DNA from: a virus
Reading direction: 5' to 3' (one strand)
Virus record (IMG/VR): IMGVR_UViG_3300009103_001934
Span: 114,488-178,487 of that record
DNA: 64,000 nt
Below, in pieces: positions 13,350 to 19,861 of this stretch; position 1 is the first letter of the stretch, and each line of letters opens with the position of its first letter. The translations under genes and the position numbers were made by a program. Under the pieces are notes generated by a model. The model was given only the letters and a program-made list of their open reading frames with translations, ran no database searches and was not told the origin of the DNA.

Positions 13350-13574
13350 ATGATGAAGAAACACAACATACAAAACGCAAGCGTATTTGCCACAAAGCAA
13401 TTACGCGACAATCTTAACAAAGTGCTTACTCGCAAAGAGCGGCAACAACTTGACGAAAAAGATGCTAAAACAAAATGGTATCTTGAATTGATGATTGCTG
13501 CTTGTCTCGGTGCTGCTCTTGCCCTTGGCTTTGTAGTCGCTCACGGTATGCTCACAACTGACTGGACTTGGTAA
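13350..13574 (+). CDS. Single-pass membrane protein
   Basis: This 74-residue protein has a basic, helical N-terminal half (LNKVLTRKERQQLDEKDAK) and a C-terminal transmembrane segment (LMIAACLGAALALGFVVAHG). It is the first of three consecutive small membrane protein genes in one transcript. The layout would fit a holin-like or membrane-modifying set, but there is no direct evidence. Confidence 0.7.
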   Translation: MMKKHNIQNASVFATKQLRDNLNKVLTRKERQQLDEKDAKTKWYLELMIAACLGAALALGFVVAHGMLTTDWTW

Positions 13575-13580
13575 AGAACG

Positions 13581-13691
13581 ATGAAAACACTATTCGAAGC
13601 AATTGACTCCCTTGTGATGCCACTCACATTCTTTATTATGATGCACCTTGTTGTGCTTTACATTATTATTCCTTTAATTATTTGGCTTTAA
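13581..13691 (+). CDS. 36-residue membrane microprotein
   Basis: The ORF begins 6 nt after the previous stop and encodes MKTLFEAIDSLVMP followed by a 22-residue hydrophobic stretch (LTFFIMMHLVVLYIIIP) ending in LIIWL. It is very likely membrane-inserted. No family is recognised. Confidence 0.6.
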   Translation: MKTLFEAIDSLVMPLTFFIMMHLVVLYIIIPLIIWL

Positions 13692-13705
13692 CAAAAAACA
13701 AACCT

Positions 13706-13822
13706 ATGCAAACTAAAACAAAAAAAGATTGGACACAAGCTCTGTTTGTGGGAAACATCGCAACCGTAACATTTATTGTCGGCGTGATCGTCGGTCAATT
13801 TGTCAAAGTCATAATTATGTGA
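13706..13822 (+). CDS. 38-residue membrane microprotein
   Basis: MQTKTKKDWTQALFVGNIA is followed by a hydrophobic segment (TVTFIVGVIVGQFVKVIIM). A basic N-terminus and one membrane span are visible. It is 14 nt after the previous microprotein gene, apparently in the same operon. Confidence 0.6.
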   Translation: MQTKTKKDWTQALFVGNIATVTFIVGVIVGQFVKVIIM

Positions 13823-13830
13823 TTTTGATA

Positions 13831-13901
13831 GGGGTCTGAAAACCTACGCTTGAGCCTTTGAGGTCTGACCTGTAGCGACACAGCGTGATGACTACGACCC
13901 C
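13831..13901 (+). other. Structured element after the membrane operon
   Basis: GGGGTC (13831) pairs with GACCCC (13896), enclosing GTAG/CTAC and AGGT/ACCT hairpins, giving a branched fold of about 70 nt. A run of C/G blocks (CCCCCTAGGGGTACCCCCC) follows. It could be a complex terminator or a small RNA. Confidence 0.35.
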
Positions 13902-13956
13902 ACCCCCCTAGGGGTACCCCCCGGGGGGGGTCTAAACTTTTTGCTTGACATCCGGC

Positions 13957-13988
13957 GGGACCGGTCCCGCTTATTGCGACTCGGTCTC
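13957..13988. repeat. GGGACCGGTCCC module 7
   Basis: GGGACCGGTCCC at 13957-13968 is preceded by GCTTGACA and followed by a degenerate GAGAC-type element, GCGACTCGGTCTC (13976-13988). Confidence 0.85.
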
Positions 13989-14015
13989 AGTAAAACTTTT
14001 TTTAATTATCTTATG

Positions 14016-14052
14016 GGTAGGACTGCGGATGTCCCACCCTCTGTGCTATACT
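14016..14052 (+). promoter_or_regulatory. Hairpin-linked extended -10 promoter, copy 2
   Basis: GGTAGGAC (14016-14023)/GTCCCACC (14031-14038) is followed exactly 8 nt later by TATACT (14047-14052) with a TG extension. The ATG is 6 nt further on. Confidence 0.75.
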
Positions 14053-14058
14053 ATACGC

Positions 14059-14262
14059 ATGATGATTAAAGAAGATAAGAAACCAACATACACCCTCTGG
14101 AACGGTGTGCAACTCATCGCCACCTACCCACACACACGTGAGGGCATGAATGCAGCCATGCTACGTGCATCAGAGCTAGGCATAGGGGCCAAGCTATACT
14201 CATCACGTGATGACCTAGTGTGGAGCGCACGCATGGCAGATGACATGATGGATTGTGAATAA
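14059..14262 (+). CDS. Small hypothetical protein
   Basis: This 67-residue protein, MMIKEDKKPTYTLWNGVQLI, is mixed alpha/beta. The start at 14059 is 6 nt after the -10 (leaderless); the upstream in-frame ATG lies in the palindrome module and is rejected. Its last codons encode CE-stop within TGTGAATAA, so the DnaA-box-like nonamer of the next module overlaps the end of this gene. Confidence 0.7.
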   Translation: MMIKEDKKPTYTLWNGVQLIATYPHTREGMNAAMLRASELGIGAKLYSSRDDLVWSARMADDMMDCE

Positions 14263-14279
14263 CTTTCTTAAAAAACCGC

Positions 14280-14308
14280 TTGACTTTTTGACATTAATGA
14301 GCTATATT
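14280..14308 (+). promoter_or_regulatory. Promoter for a leaderless gene
   Basis: TTGACT at 14280-14285 and TATATT at 14303-14308 are 17 nt apart; ATG follows exactly 6 nt later. Confidence 0.8.
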
Positions 14309-14314
14309 ATACGT

Positions 14315-14491
14315 ATGTTAAACAAGATAGAAAGCATATTCACAGTAACATTCACCAACGACAGTACCGTGTTCATTAAGGCAAGGGATAGGGGACACGC
14401 GCGCCGCATCGTGGAGCGGAACGGTAGCACATGGACACGCGCTGATGAGAGCGTTGAAATGGTGATTAAAAAAATTGAAAGAAGTTGCTAG
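14315..14491 (+). CDS. Tiny duplicated-family protein, copy 2
   Basis: This 58-residue protein, MLNKIESIFTVTFTNDSTVF then IKARDRGHARRIVERN, is clearly paralogous to the 15454 product (shared NDSTVFI-A-R and HARRIVE) and more distantly to 12329. The start at 14315 is fixed by the promoter 6 nt before it. A larger minus-strand open frame crosses here but lacks any start signal. The predicted fold is two strands and a helix. Function is unknown. Confidence 0.75.
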   Translation: MLNKIESIFTVTFTNDSTVFIKARDRGHARRIVERNGSTWTRADESVEMVIKKIERSC

Positions 14492-14527
14492 GTAGGACAG
14501 CAGATGTCCCACCTCGTATGCTATACT
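14491..14527 (+). promoter_or_regulatory. Hairpin-linked extended -10 promoter, copy 3
   Basis: GGTAGGAC (14491-14498)/GTCCCACC (14506-14513), 8 nt, then TATACT (14522-14527) with TG extension. The hairpin overlaps the stop of the preceding gene. Confidence 0.75.
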
Positions 14528-14545
14528 AGACGCAGTTAAAAGATT

Positions 14546-14836
14546 ATGGAAAAGAACAAGATGAACGAAACGATGACAGTAGAACAAGAAGCCCAACTCC
14601 TCCTTAATCAGGATGTACGCGTGACATTCGCGCAAAGCCAATTTTGGAACTGCACAGGTCGTGTGCGTAACATCATGGCCGATGGTCGCACACTTGAGAT
14701 TGACCTTGATTGGGACGGCAAGACCGTTCTTCTCGATGTCACCTTCGTGGGTGAGATTCAAGAGCGGACACAGTTCGCCAAGACCGAGCAAAGCCTCGGC
14801 CCAATCGCTAACAGTGTTGTAAAGTCTACCCTTTAA
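14546..14836 (+). CDS. Small hypothetical protein
   Basis: This 96-residue protein, MEKNKMNETMTVEQEAQLLL, has a helical N-terminus and a beta-rich core (VRVTFAQSQFWNCTGRVRNI, TLEIDLDWDGKTVLLDVTFV) like a small barrel. The leader GCAGTTAAAAGATT before the ATG is shared with the gene at 15705. It appears to head an operon with 14838 and 15085. No family is recognised. Confidence 0.75.
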   Translation: MEKNKMNETMTVEQEAQLLLNQDVRVTFAQSQFWNCTGRVRNIMADGRTLEIDLDWDGKTVLLDVTFVGEIQERTQFAKTEQSLGPIANSVVKSTL

Positions 14837-14837
14837 G

Positions 14838-15080
14838 ATGAACTACCATTATCAATTCGGCATGATTAAAACCACATCAAACAAAGAGCCTGTTGTAACT
14901 GATTTAGATAGTCAGTTTATGACTATCGACGGAGTGCTGCACTCTATTATCAGCCATCATTCATTTGATGATTTTGGTGCTACGTTGGACACTTTCAAAG
15001 TGATTAACTACGCTGGAACCATTCGAGAGATTTACTCTTTTGATGAGTGCGAAACATTCACCTTTGACAACGGAGAATAA
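14838..15080 (+). CDS. Small hypothetical protein
   Basis: This 80-residue acidic protein (IDGVLHSIISHHSFDDFG) starts 1 nt after the preceding stop, implying co-translation. It has no recognised motif. Confidence 0.7.
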   Translation: MNYHYQFGMIKTTSNKEPVVTDLDSQFMTIDGVLHSIISHHSFDDFGATLDTFKVINYAGTIREIYSFDECETFTFDNGE

Positions 15081-15084
15081 TTAT

Positions 15085-15261
15085 ATGTATAATCCAGAAA
15101 ACCTTAAAGTAGGCGACAGAGTAAAGTCAACGGCCAGTGGTTGGGTTGGCGTAGTAGTCGGCGAAGGCTTTGGCAAACCAGACAAGGGAATGCTGCGCGT
15201 TCAACTCTCTTTCGGATTGACGCACGACTTTTATCCTAGCCACTTGGAAAAGATTAACTAA
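15085..15261 (+). CDS. Small SH3-like barrel protein
   Basis: This 58-residue protein, MYNPENLKVGDRVKSTASGW then VGVVVGEGF, ends DFYPSHLEKIN. GDRV...GWVGVV is typical of short SH3-like/KOW-like barrels and resembles the 11351 product. GGAG 9 nt before the ATG at 15085 favours that start over an upstream ATG inside the previous gene. Confidence 0.7.
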   Translation: MYNPENLKVGDRVKSTASGWVGVVVGEGFGKPDKGMLRVQLSFGLTHDFYPSHLEKIN

Positions 15262-15312
15262 AAGAGCCTACCCCCTAGGGGGGGTGTGAATAACTTTTGC
15301 TTGACAGCCGGC

Positions 15313-15344
15313 GGGACCGGTCCCGCTTATTGAGACTTAGTCTC
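15313..15344. repeat. GGGACCGGTCCC module 8 with GAGAC palindrome
   Basis: GGGACCGGTCCC (15313-15324) and GAGACTTAGTCTC (15332-15344) are flanked on both sides by TGTGAATAA (15285-15293 and 15353-15361). Confidence 0.85.
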
Positions 15345-15378
15345 ATTCCAATTGTGAATAACTTTTTCATTTTAGGGG

Positions 15379-15407
15379 TTGACTTTTTGTCATTTTTGTG
15401 GCATACT
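15379..15407 (+). promoter_or_regulatory. sigma70-type promoter
   Basis: TTGACT at 15379-15384 and CATACT at 15402-15407 are 17 nt apart. An in-frame TTG lies 7 nt after the -10, and the better ATG is at 15454. Confidence 0.7.
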
Positions 15408-15453
15408 ATATGTATTGAGAGTGAGAGAAACAAAAGAAGAAACTAAAAAGATT

Positions 15454-15648
15454 ATGAGAAACCTACCAGCACTACCAGAGATGACCTTCGAGGTTACATT
15501 TGACAACGACAGCACGGTGTTCATTAGCGCACGCAACAAAGAACACGCTCGCCGCATCGTGGAAAACAACAAAGGATTTAGCCTGTGGCGTAGAAGAGAC
15601 GACGAAGAGTGGCAAAAGCGCACCATAAAAAAGATTGAGATAAATTAA
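15454..15648 (+). CDS. Tiny duplicated-family protein, copy 3
   Basis: This 64-residue protein, MRNLPALPEMTFEVTFDNDS then TVFISARNKEHARRIVEN, is a paralogue of the 14315 product. A leaderless TTG start at 15415 would add 13 residues (LRVRETKEETKKI) and cannot be excluded. Promoter block, gene and the following hairpin promoter repeat the 14254-14527 arrangement. Confidence 0.75.
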   Translation: MRNLPALPEMTFEVTFDNDSTVFISARNKEHARRIVENNKGFSLWRRRDDEEWQKRTIKKIEIN

Positions 15649-15649
15649 T

Positions 15650-15686
15650 GGTAGGACTACAGATGTCCCACCCTATGTGATATACT
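15650..15686 (+). promoter_or_regulatory. Hairpin-linked extended -10 promoter, copy 4
   Basis: GGTAGGAC (15650-15657)/GTCCCACC (15665-15672), 8 nt, then TATACT (15681-15686). Confidence 0.75.
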
Positions 15687-15704
15687 AGACGCAGTTAAAT
15701 GATT

Positions 15705-16130
15705 ATGAAAGAACAAAACACTATGAAAGCAAACAACCTAATCCTCGGAGCGGTTTACATCAACGCAACCACTGGCCAGCCTTGCCGCTTGGTCAACATC
15801 GTATCCTGCCAAGGTGTTTGGCTTGAGTCCTATGATGGACAAGGGTATGGTGAACTAGTCAGCTTCGATGATTGCCACTATGCAAGTCAGGATGAAGTGG
15901 AAGATTATCTTGAGGACTTGCGCGTTTACACCGCAAGCAACAAAGCACCATCTCACAAGTCACCAGTGAGCTATGATGAAGGATTAGACGAGGATGAAAT
16001 TGCAAGCTATGAAAGCAAGCATGACATCACACCGAACACTTCCTCGCGCGTTAAGAACTACGACACGTATTGGAACGTGCAAGGTTACTACGAGGACAGC
16101 TACGGCAACGACATCCGTTGCAGGGATTAA
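15705..16130 (+). CDS. Hypothetical acidic protein
   Basis: This 141-residue protein has an N-terminal barrel-like part (NLILGAVYINATTGQPCRLV) and an acidic, Tyr/Asn-rich C-terminal half (YDEGLDEDEIASYESKHD). The ATG at 15705 aligns with the start of 14546 behind the identical promoter; an ATG at 15699 is also in frame. It is the last gene of the early-type block before the strand switch. No family is recognised. Confidence 0.7.
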   Translation: MKEQNTMKANNLILGAVYINATTGQPCRLVNIVSCQGVWLESYDGQGYGELVSFDDCHYASQDEVEDYLEDLRVYTASNKAPSHKSPVSYDEGLDEDEIASYESKHDITPNTSSRVKNYDTYWNVQGYYEDSYGNDIRCRD

Positions 16131-16140
16131 CCCCCCCACT

Positions 16141-16179
16141 CCCCCCGTATTTATGAAAAAACGGGGGGTGACGTTTTTT
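16141..16179 (+). terminator. Terminator ending the early block
   Basis: CCCCCCGT pairs with ACGGGGGG across TATTTATGAAAA and is followed by TGACGTTTTTT. A second G/C-rich inverted region (16185-16238) separates it from the convergent glycosyltransferase gene. Confidence 0.85.
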
Positions 16180-16238
16180 AAAAAACCGGGGGGTGGGGTC
16201 GAAAAGAGTCTCCCCGAAGGGTCGAAAAATCCCGGGGG

Positions 16239-17123
16239 TTATACGTTTTTTAGGGGATGCGGAGATTGATTGTTCCTTTTCGCGTTTTCGTACTTTTTCT
16301 TGAGCACGTATTCGGCTATGCCTTTATATAGCTCTTCTCGGGAAGGCGGCTCATCAATTATGTTTTGTTTGTTTTTGAGCATTTCTTTTAAAGCCCAAAA
16401 GGAGTTTCTTTGGAAATTGACTTTGTCTTTGTCACTTGTGTTAGAAACGCTTTCCGAATGGACATAATATAGGTGTACGGGCTCTGAGTTATTAGTATGA
16501 GCGATAGGTTCATGTTTTTTAATGTACTTTAAGTAGTTCCACGCGAGGAGGTCTTCATATCCGCAGTTATTGATTTCGTCTTCTGGAAAGAACTTTCCGT
16601 CTTGAGGAAGAAAATCGCAGTGAAATAAAGTGGCCCACGGTCCGAATTGTAATTTTTTAGCGGCCGATCGGGCCGTTTTTTTCATTTCCTTGTCCCAGCC
16701 GTAGCTTTTAGGCACAGACGAGTGTTTTAATCGTTGCCAGCAGCCAACAACATATTTAGAATTATATTTTTTTGCGGTTTCGAGCATCTTTGGGCGCTCC
16801 GGTAACATTTGATCATCTGCATCCATCATAAGGACCGCGGGATATTCGTCCTTATACTTATGACATTCTTTAATTAATTTGTTTTTCGCTTGACCAACGG
16901 TGTCGGCCTTATTAAAATTAAAAAAATGAACTTTTTGAGCGGTAGATTTAGGAATATATTCTATAATTTCCAAAAGGCTACCGTCAGTACTGCAGTCGTT
17001 ACCGATAAGAAGTACCCACTTGTATTCTTTTAATGAATTTTCAAGGCTATCGAGACACATCTTAAGATACTTCTCAGCGTTATATACTGATAGTAACACT
17101 TGAATTCCATCTGTCGTCCACAT
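16239..17123 (-). CDS. GT-A family 2 glycosyltransferase
   Basis: This 294-residue protein starts VLLSVYNAEKYLKMCLDSLE, the N-terminal signature of family 2 transferases, and has the DxD-type motif MMDADDQM near residue 100. Later blocks (GPWATLFHCDF, CGYEDLLAWNYL) resemble the acceptor region with an ED catalytic pair. It would transfer a sugar from an NDP-sugar to a cytoplasmic acceptor. It is divergent from the plus-strand gene at 17172 and convergent to the early block. It belongs to the surface-modification cassette on the other strand. Confidence 0.85.
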   Translation of the reverse strand: MWTTDGIQVLLSVYNAEKYLKMCLDSLENSLKEYKWVLLIGNDCSTDGSLLEIIEYIPKSTAQKVHFFNFNKADTVGQAKNKLIKECHKYKDEYPAVLMMDADDQMLPERPKMLETAKKYNSKYVVGCWQRLKHSSVPKSYGWDKEMKKTARSAAKKLQFGPWATLFHCDFLPQDGKFFPEDEINNCGYEDLLAWNYLKYIKKHEPIAHTNNSEPVHLYYVHSESVSNTSDKDKVNFQRNSFWALKEMLKNKQNIIDEPPSREELYKGIAEYVLKKKYENAKRNNQSPHPLKNV

Positions 17124-17135
17124 TTTAGTTTTTAG

Positions 17136-17164
17136 TTGATTTCTTTGCAGAAAAAGTATATTAT
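17136..17164 (+). promoter_or_regulatory. Promoter of the sugar-modification operon
   Basis: TTGATT at 17136-17141 and TATTAT at 17159-17164 are 17 nt apart; the ATG at 17172 is 7 nt after the -10, so leaderless. Confidence 0.7.
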
Positions 17165-17171
17165 ATATTAC

Positions 17172-17888
17172 ATGAAATCTTTCATTTTTGCAACATCTTA
17201 CATAGACAGTGACGAAAAATATGAAAAAAGATACTTAAAATGGATTAATTACCACAAGACTCTTCCTTTCGCAGAAGATAAACAGATTTTCCTCATGGAC
17301 GATGGCTCACCCGAAGAGTATGTCTCTAGATTCGAAGCGAAAATAATCAAACCAGAAGAAATCAATACAAATTATAAAGTTCCCCAAGGAAAATTGTGGC
17401 TAGACAAAGTTAACGTCTACCATTTTGACCAAAGACTAGGCATTAACCCCAAAGACAACACCCCGGGTATTTATGGAAGCACCTTGGGGTGGTACAGAAG
17501 CGTTTTCGAAACAGTCAAAATCGCTCGTAAATTTCAATATGATAAAATTATTCATGTTGAATCCGACGCTTATTTAATTTCCAAACAAATATGTACTTTT
17601 ATTGACGCTTTAGACTCGGGATGGACAGCGTTATGGTGCCCTAAGTACTCTTTTCCGGAGACTTCTATACAAATTATTTGTAAAGATCAATTTGATAAAC
17701 TAGAAGAGCTAAGAAATGCGGATTTAAATCAATTTAAAAATCTTCAAGCAGAATGGAACCTTCCAATTAGTCAGGTAGCAAAGTCTTTTGAGGGAGATAG
17801 GTATGGAGAAATGACAAATAAACAATTACCGGGAATAGATTACTATTGTCAGTGTGGATTGGACACAATTTTAAAATACAAAGGCTAA
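17172..17888 (+). CDS. Putative glycosyltransferase
   Basis: This 238-residue protein looks like a GT-A-fold transferase: an N-terminal strand (SFIFATSYIDSD), the acidic LMDDGSPEEY, then IIHVESDAYLISKQ with an ExD motif where the metal would bind. It heads the operon that runs into rmlA (TAATG overlap). The specific family is not recognised, and donor and acceptor are unknown. The ATG at 17172, set by the promoter, is preferred to one 12 codons upstream. Confidence 0.65.
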   Translation: MKSFIFATSYIDSDEKYEKRYLKWINYHKTLPFAEDKQIFLMDDGSPEEYVSRFEAKIIKPEEINTNYKVPQGKLWLDKVNVYHFDQRLGINPKDNTPGIYGSTLGWYRSVFETVKIARKFQYDKIIHVESDAYLISKQICTFIDALDSGWTALWCPKYSFPETSIQIICKDQFDKLEELRNADLNQFKNLQAEWNLPISQVAKSFEGDRYGEMTNKQLPGIDYYCQCGLDTILKYKG

Positions 17889-18754
17889 TGAAAGGAATAA
17901 TTTTAACTGGAGGGCACGGCTCAAGACTTTACCCCTCTACCTTGGCGACAAATAAACAGCTTTTGCCTGTATTTGATAAGCCTATGATTTATTATCCCAT
18001 TACGACTTTAATAGAAAATGGAGTAAATGACATTTGTATTATTACTAATCCCGTATCTACATCAAATTTCAAACAACTGTTGGGGGATGGATCCCAGTGG
18101 GGTGTAAAAATTTCATATAAAGTTCAGAAACATCCGAATGGGATACCCGAGGCGTTTATAATTGCTAAAAGTTTTTTAAATAAAAACGAAGGAGTAACGT
18201 TAGTACTTGGTGATAACATATATTCTGGAGCAAATGATATTTTAACTGACGCTTTTCTTAATTTTAGCTCTGGCGGAACCGTATTTGGTTATAGAGTAGA
18301 AGATCCGGAAAGGTACGGTGTTGTAGAAATGAGCGGAAACAAAGTTTTGTCCATAGAAGAAAAACCTAAAAAGCCTAAAAGTAATTATGCGATACCGGGA
18401 CTCTATATTTTTGATTATGAAGTAATAGAAATTGCAGAAAAATTAAAGCCCTCTAAACGCGGCGAACTTGAGATTACAGACGTTATAAAAGCGTACCTGC
18501 GTGATGATACTCTAAGCGTATTTAAACTTCCTAGGGGCACTGTGTGGCTCGATGCGGGTACTTCTAGTAGCTTGTTTGACAGCTCCGCATACGTTCAAGC
18601 TATCGAAAAGCGGCAAGGAATAAAAATTGGCTGTCCAGAGGAAGCAACATACAATCAGGGCAATATAAACAAAACACAATTAAGAAAACTAATAAAAAAT
18701 ATTCCTAATTCTGAATATAAGAATTACTTATCAACGGTATTAAAATATGAATAA
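17888..18754 (+). CDS. rmlA: Glucose-1-phosphate thymidylyltransferase
   Basis: This 288-residue protein is RmlA. It begins MKGIILTGGHGSRLYPSTLA with the nucleotide-binding GG-x-GSRL, followed by NKQLLPVFDKPMIYYP, and has LVLGDNIYSG and a VEEPERYGVVE-like stretch (here VEDPERYGVVE). It makes dTDP-glucose from dTTP and glucose-1-phosphate, the first step of dTDP-rhamnose synthesis. Length is typical. The start overlaps the previous stop by one base. rmlD and rmlB follow in the same operon. Confidence 0.95.
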   Translation: MKGIILTGGHGSRLYPSTLATNKQLLPVFDKPMIYYPITTLIENGVNDICIITNPVSTSNFKQLLGDGSQWGVKISYKVQKHPNGIPEAFIIAKSFLNKNEGVTLVLGDNIYSGANDILTDAFLNFSSGGTVFGYRVEDPERYGVVEMSGNKVLSIEEKPKKPKSNYAIPGLYIFDYEVIEIAEKLKPSKRGELEITDVIKAYLRDDTLSVFKLPRGTVWLDAGTSSSLFDSSAYVQAIEKRQGIKIGCPEEATYNQGNINKTQLRKLIKNIPNSEYKNYLSTVLKYE

Positions 18755-18953
18755 AGACTTTTATAATGATTTTATGTCTCCTATACCAAAACATCTCACG
18801 CCAGAAGAGAGAGAAGAGTGGGAAAAGGAACTAGAGTGGGAGCGACAGGAAAGAAAAAGAAGGGAAAAAGAGGGTTTTTACGGAGAAAAACCCAAAAAGA
18901 AGGTTATTGGTTGGAAAACTATACAAAATTTATTTAGGAGAAAGAAAAAATGA
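18747..18953 (+). CDS. Small highly charged protein
   Basis: This 68-residue protein consists of a Glu/Arg/Lys-rich helix (PEEREEWEKELEWERQERKR) and a basic tail (LFRRKKK). It overlaps rmlA by 8 nt and rmlD by 4 nt, so it is translated with them. No function can be assigned. Confidence 0.65.
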   Translation: MNKDFYNDFMSPIPKHLTPEEREEWEKELEWERQERKRREKEGFYGEKPKKKVIGWKTIQNLFRRKKK

Positions 18954-19861
18954 TATTCTTAATAGGAGGAACCGGTTATATAGGCAGCCAATTTGCCACA
19001 GACTTAGAAAGAAGAGGTATAGAATACCTGAATCTTTCAAGAAGCGAATATGATTATTATAATTATGATTTGTTTTTACAATTATTGAAACAATATAAAC
19101 CAGATTTCGTAATTAATTGCGCTGGATATACAGGTAAGCCTAACGTAGACGCTTGCGAGTACTTTCAAGAAGAAACTTACAAAGGAAATGTCACTCTTCC
19201 CGCTGTAATTGGCAAGGCTTGCGAAATGACAGATACTCCTTGGGGGCATGTTTCGTCCGGATGCATCTATAATGGCTACAAAAAGGACTTTACAGAGAAA
19301 GACGACCCTAATTTCTGTTTTGATATGCCTCCCTGTAGTCATTACAGCGGAACCAAGGCTCTCGGCGAGCAAAGGGTACAGGAAATCGGCGGTGAATACT
19401 ATATTTGGCGCTTAAGAATAGCTTTTGATGAATTCGATAACCCAAGAAATTACCTTACCAAGTTGCTAAGCTATCCAAGATTACTCGACGCTAAGAATTC
19501 TATTTCACATAGGGCTGATTTTGCTAAGTATTGTAATGATTTGTGGCTACATGAATGTGAATTAGGTATTTATAACGTTGTTAACACAAATGCCGTATCA
19601 ACTAAACAAGTTACTGATAGAATAAACAAATATCTTAAAATTAACAAAAACTTTGATTTCTTTAAAGATGAGAAAGAGATGTATGAGTTTGCAGCTAATA
19701 CCCCTAGGTCTAACTGTATATTAGATAATTCTAAATTAAGAAAGCAATTAGGTAAACACAACATTAAAGTAAGAACAACTCTCAAGGCGATAGAGCACGC
19801 GTTGAAGAACTGGACGGGAGAAAATGAAGATAGCAGTGTTGACAAGTCTTTTTGGGAGTGA
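18950..19861 (+). CDS. rmlD: RmlD-like NAD(P)-dependent reductase
   Basis: This 303-residue extended SDR protein has the Rossmann motif GGTGYIGS near the N-terminus, CAGYTGKPNVDACE (similar to the RmlD A-AYT-VD-AE block), and the catalytic Y-x3-K as YSGTKALGE. RmlD reduces dTDP-4-dehydrorhamnose to dTDP-rhamnose. With rmlA and rmlB nearby this is the best assignment, though a related nucleotide-sugar reductase is possible. The end overlaps the next gene by 38 nt. Confidence 0.8.
   Translation: MIFLIGGTGYIGSQFATDLERRGIEYLNLSRSEYDYYNYDLFLQLLKQYKPDFVINCAGYTGKPNVDACEYFQEETYKGNVTLPAVIGKACEMTDTPWGHVSSGCIYNGYKKDFTEKDDPNFCFDMPPCSHYSGTKALGEQRVQEIGGEYYIWRLRIAFDEFDNPRNYLTKLLSYPRLLDAKNSISHRADFAKYCNDLWLHECELGIYNVVNTNAVSTKQVTDRINKYLKINKNFDFFKDEKEMYEFAANTPRSNCILDNSKLRKQLGKHNIKVRTTLKAIEHALKNWTGENEDSSVDKSFWE

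Noticed and set aside
14318-14791. 157-codon minus-strand open frame
   Set aside because: It runs antisense across two plus-strand genes with good promoters and a paralogue; no minus-strand promoter or ribosome-binding site was seen.
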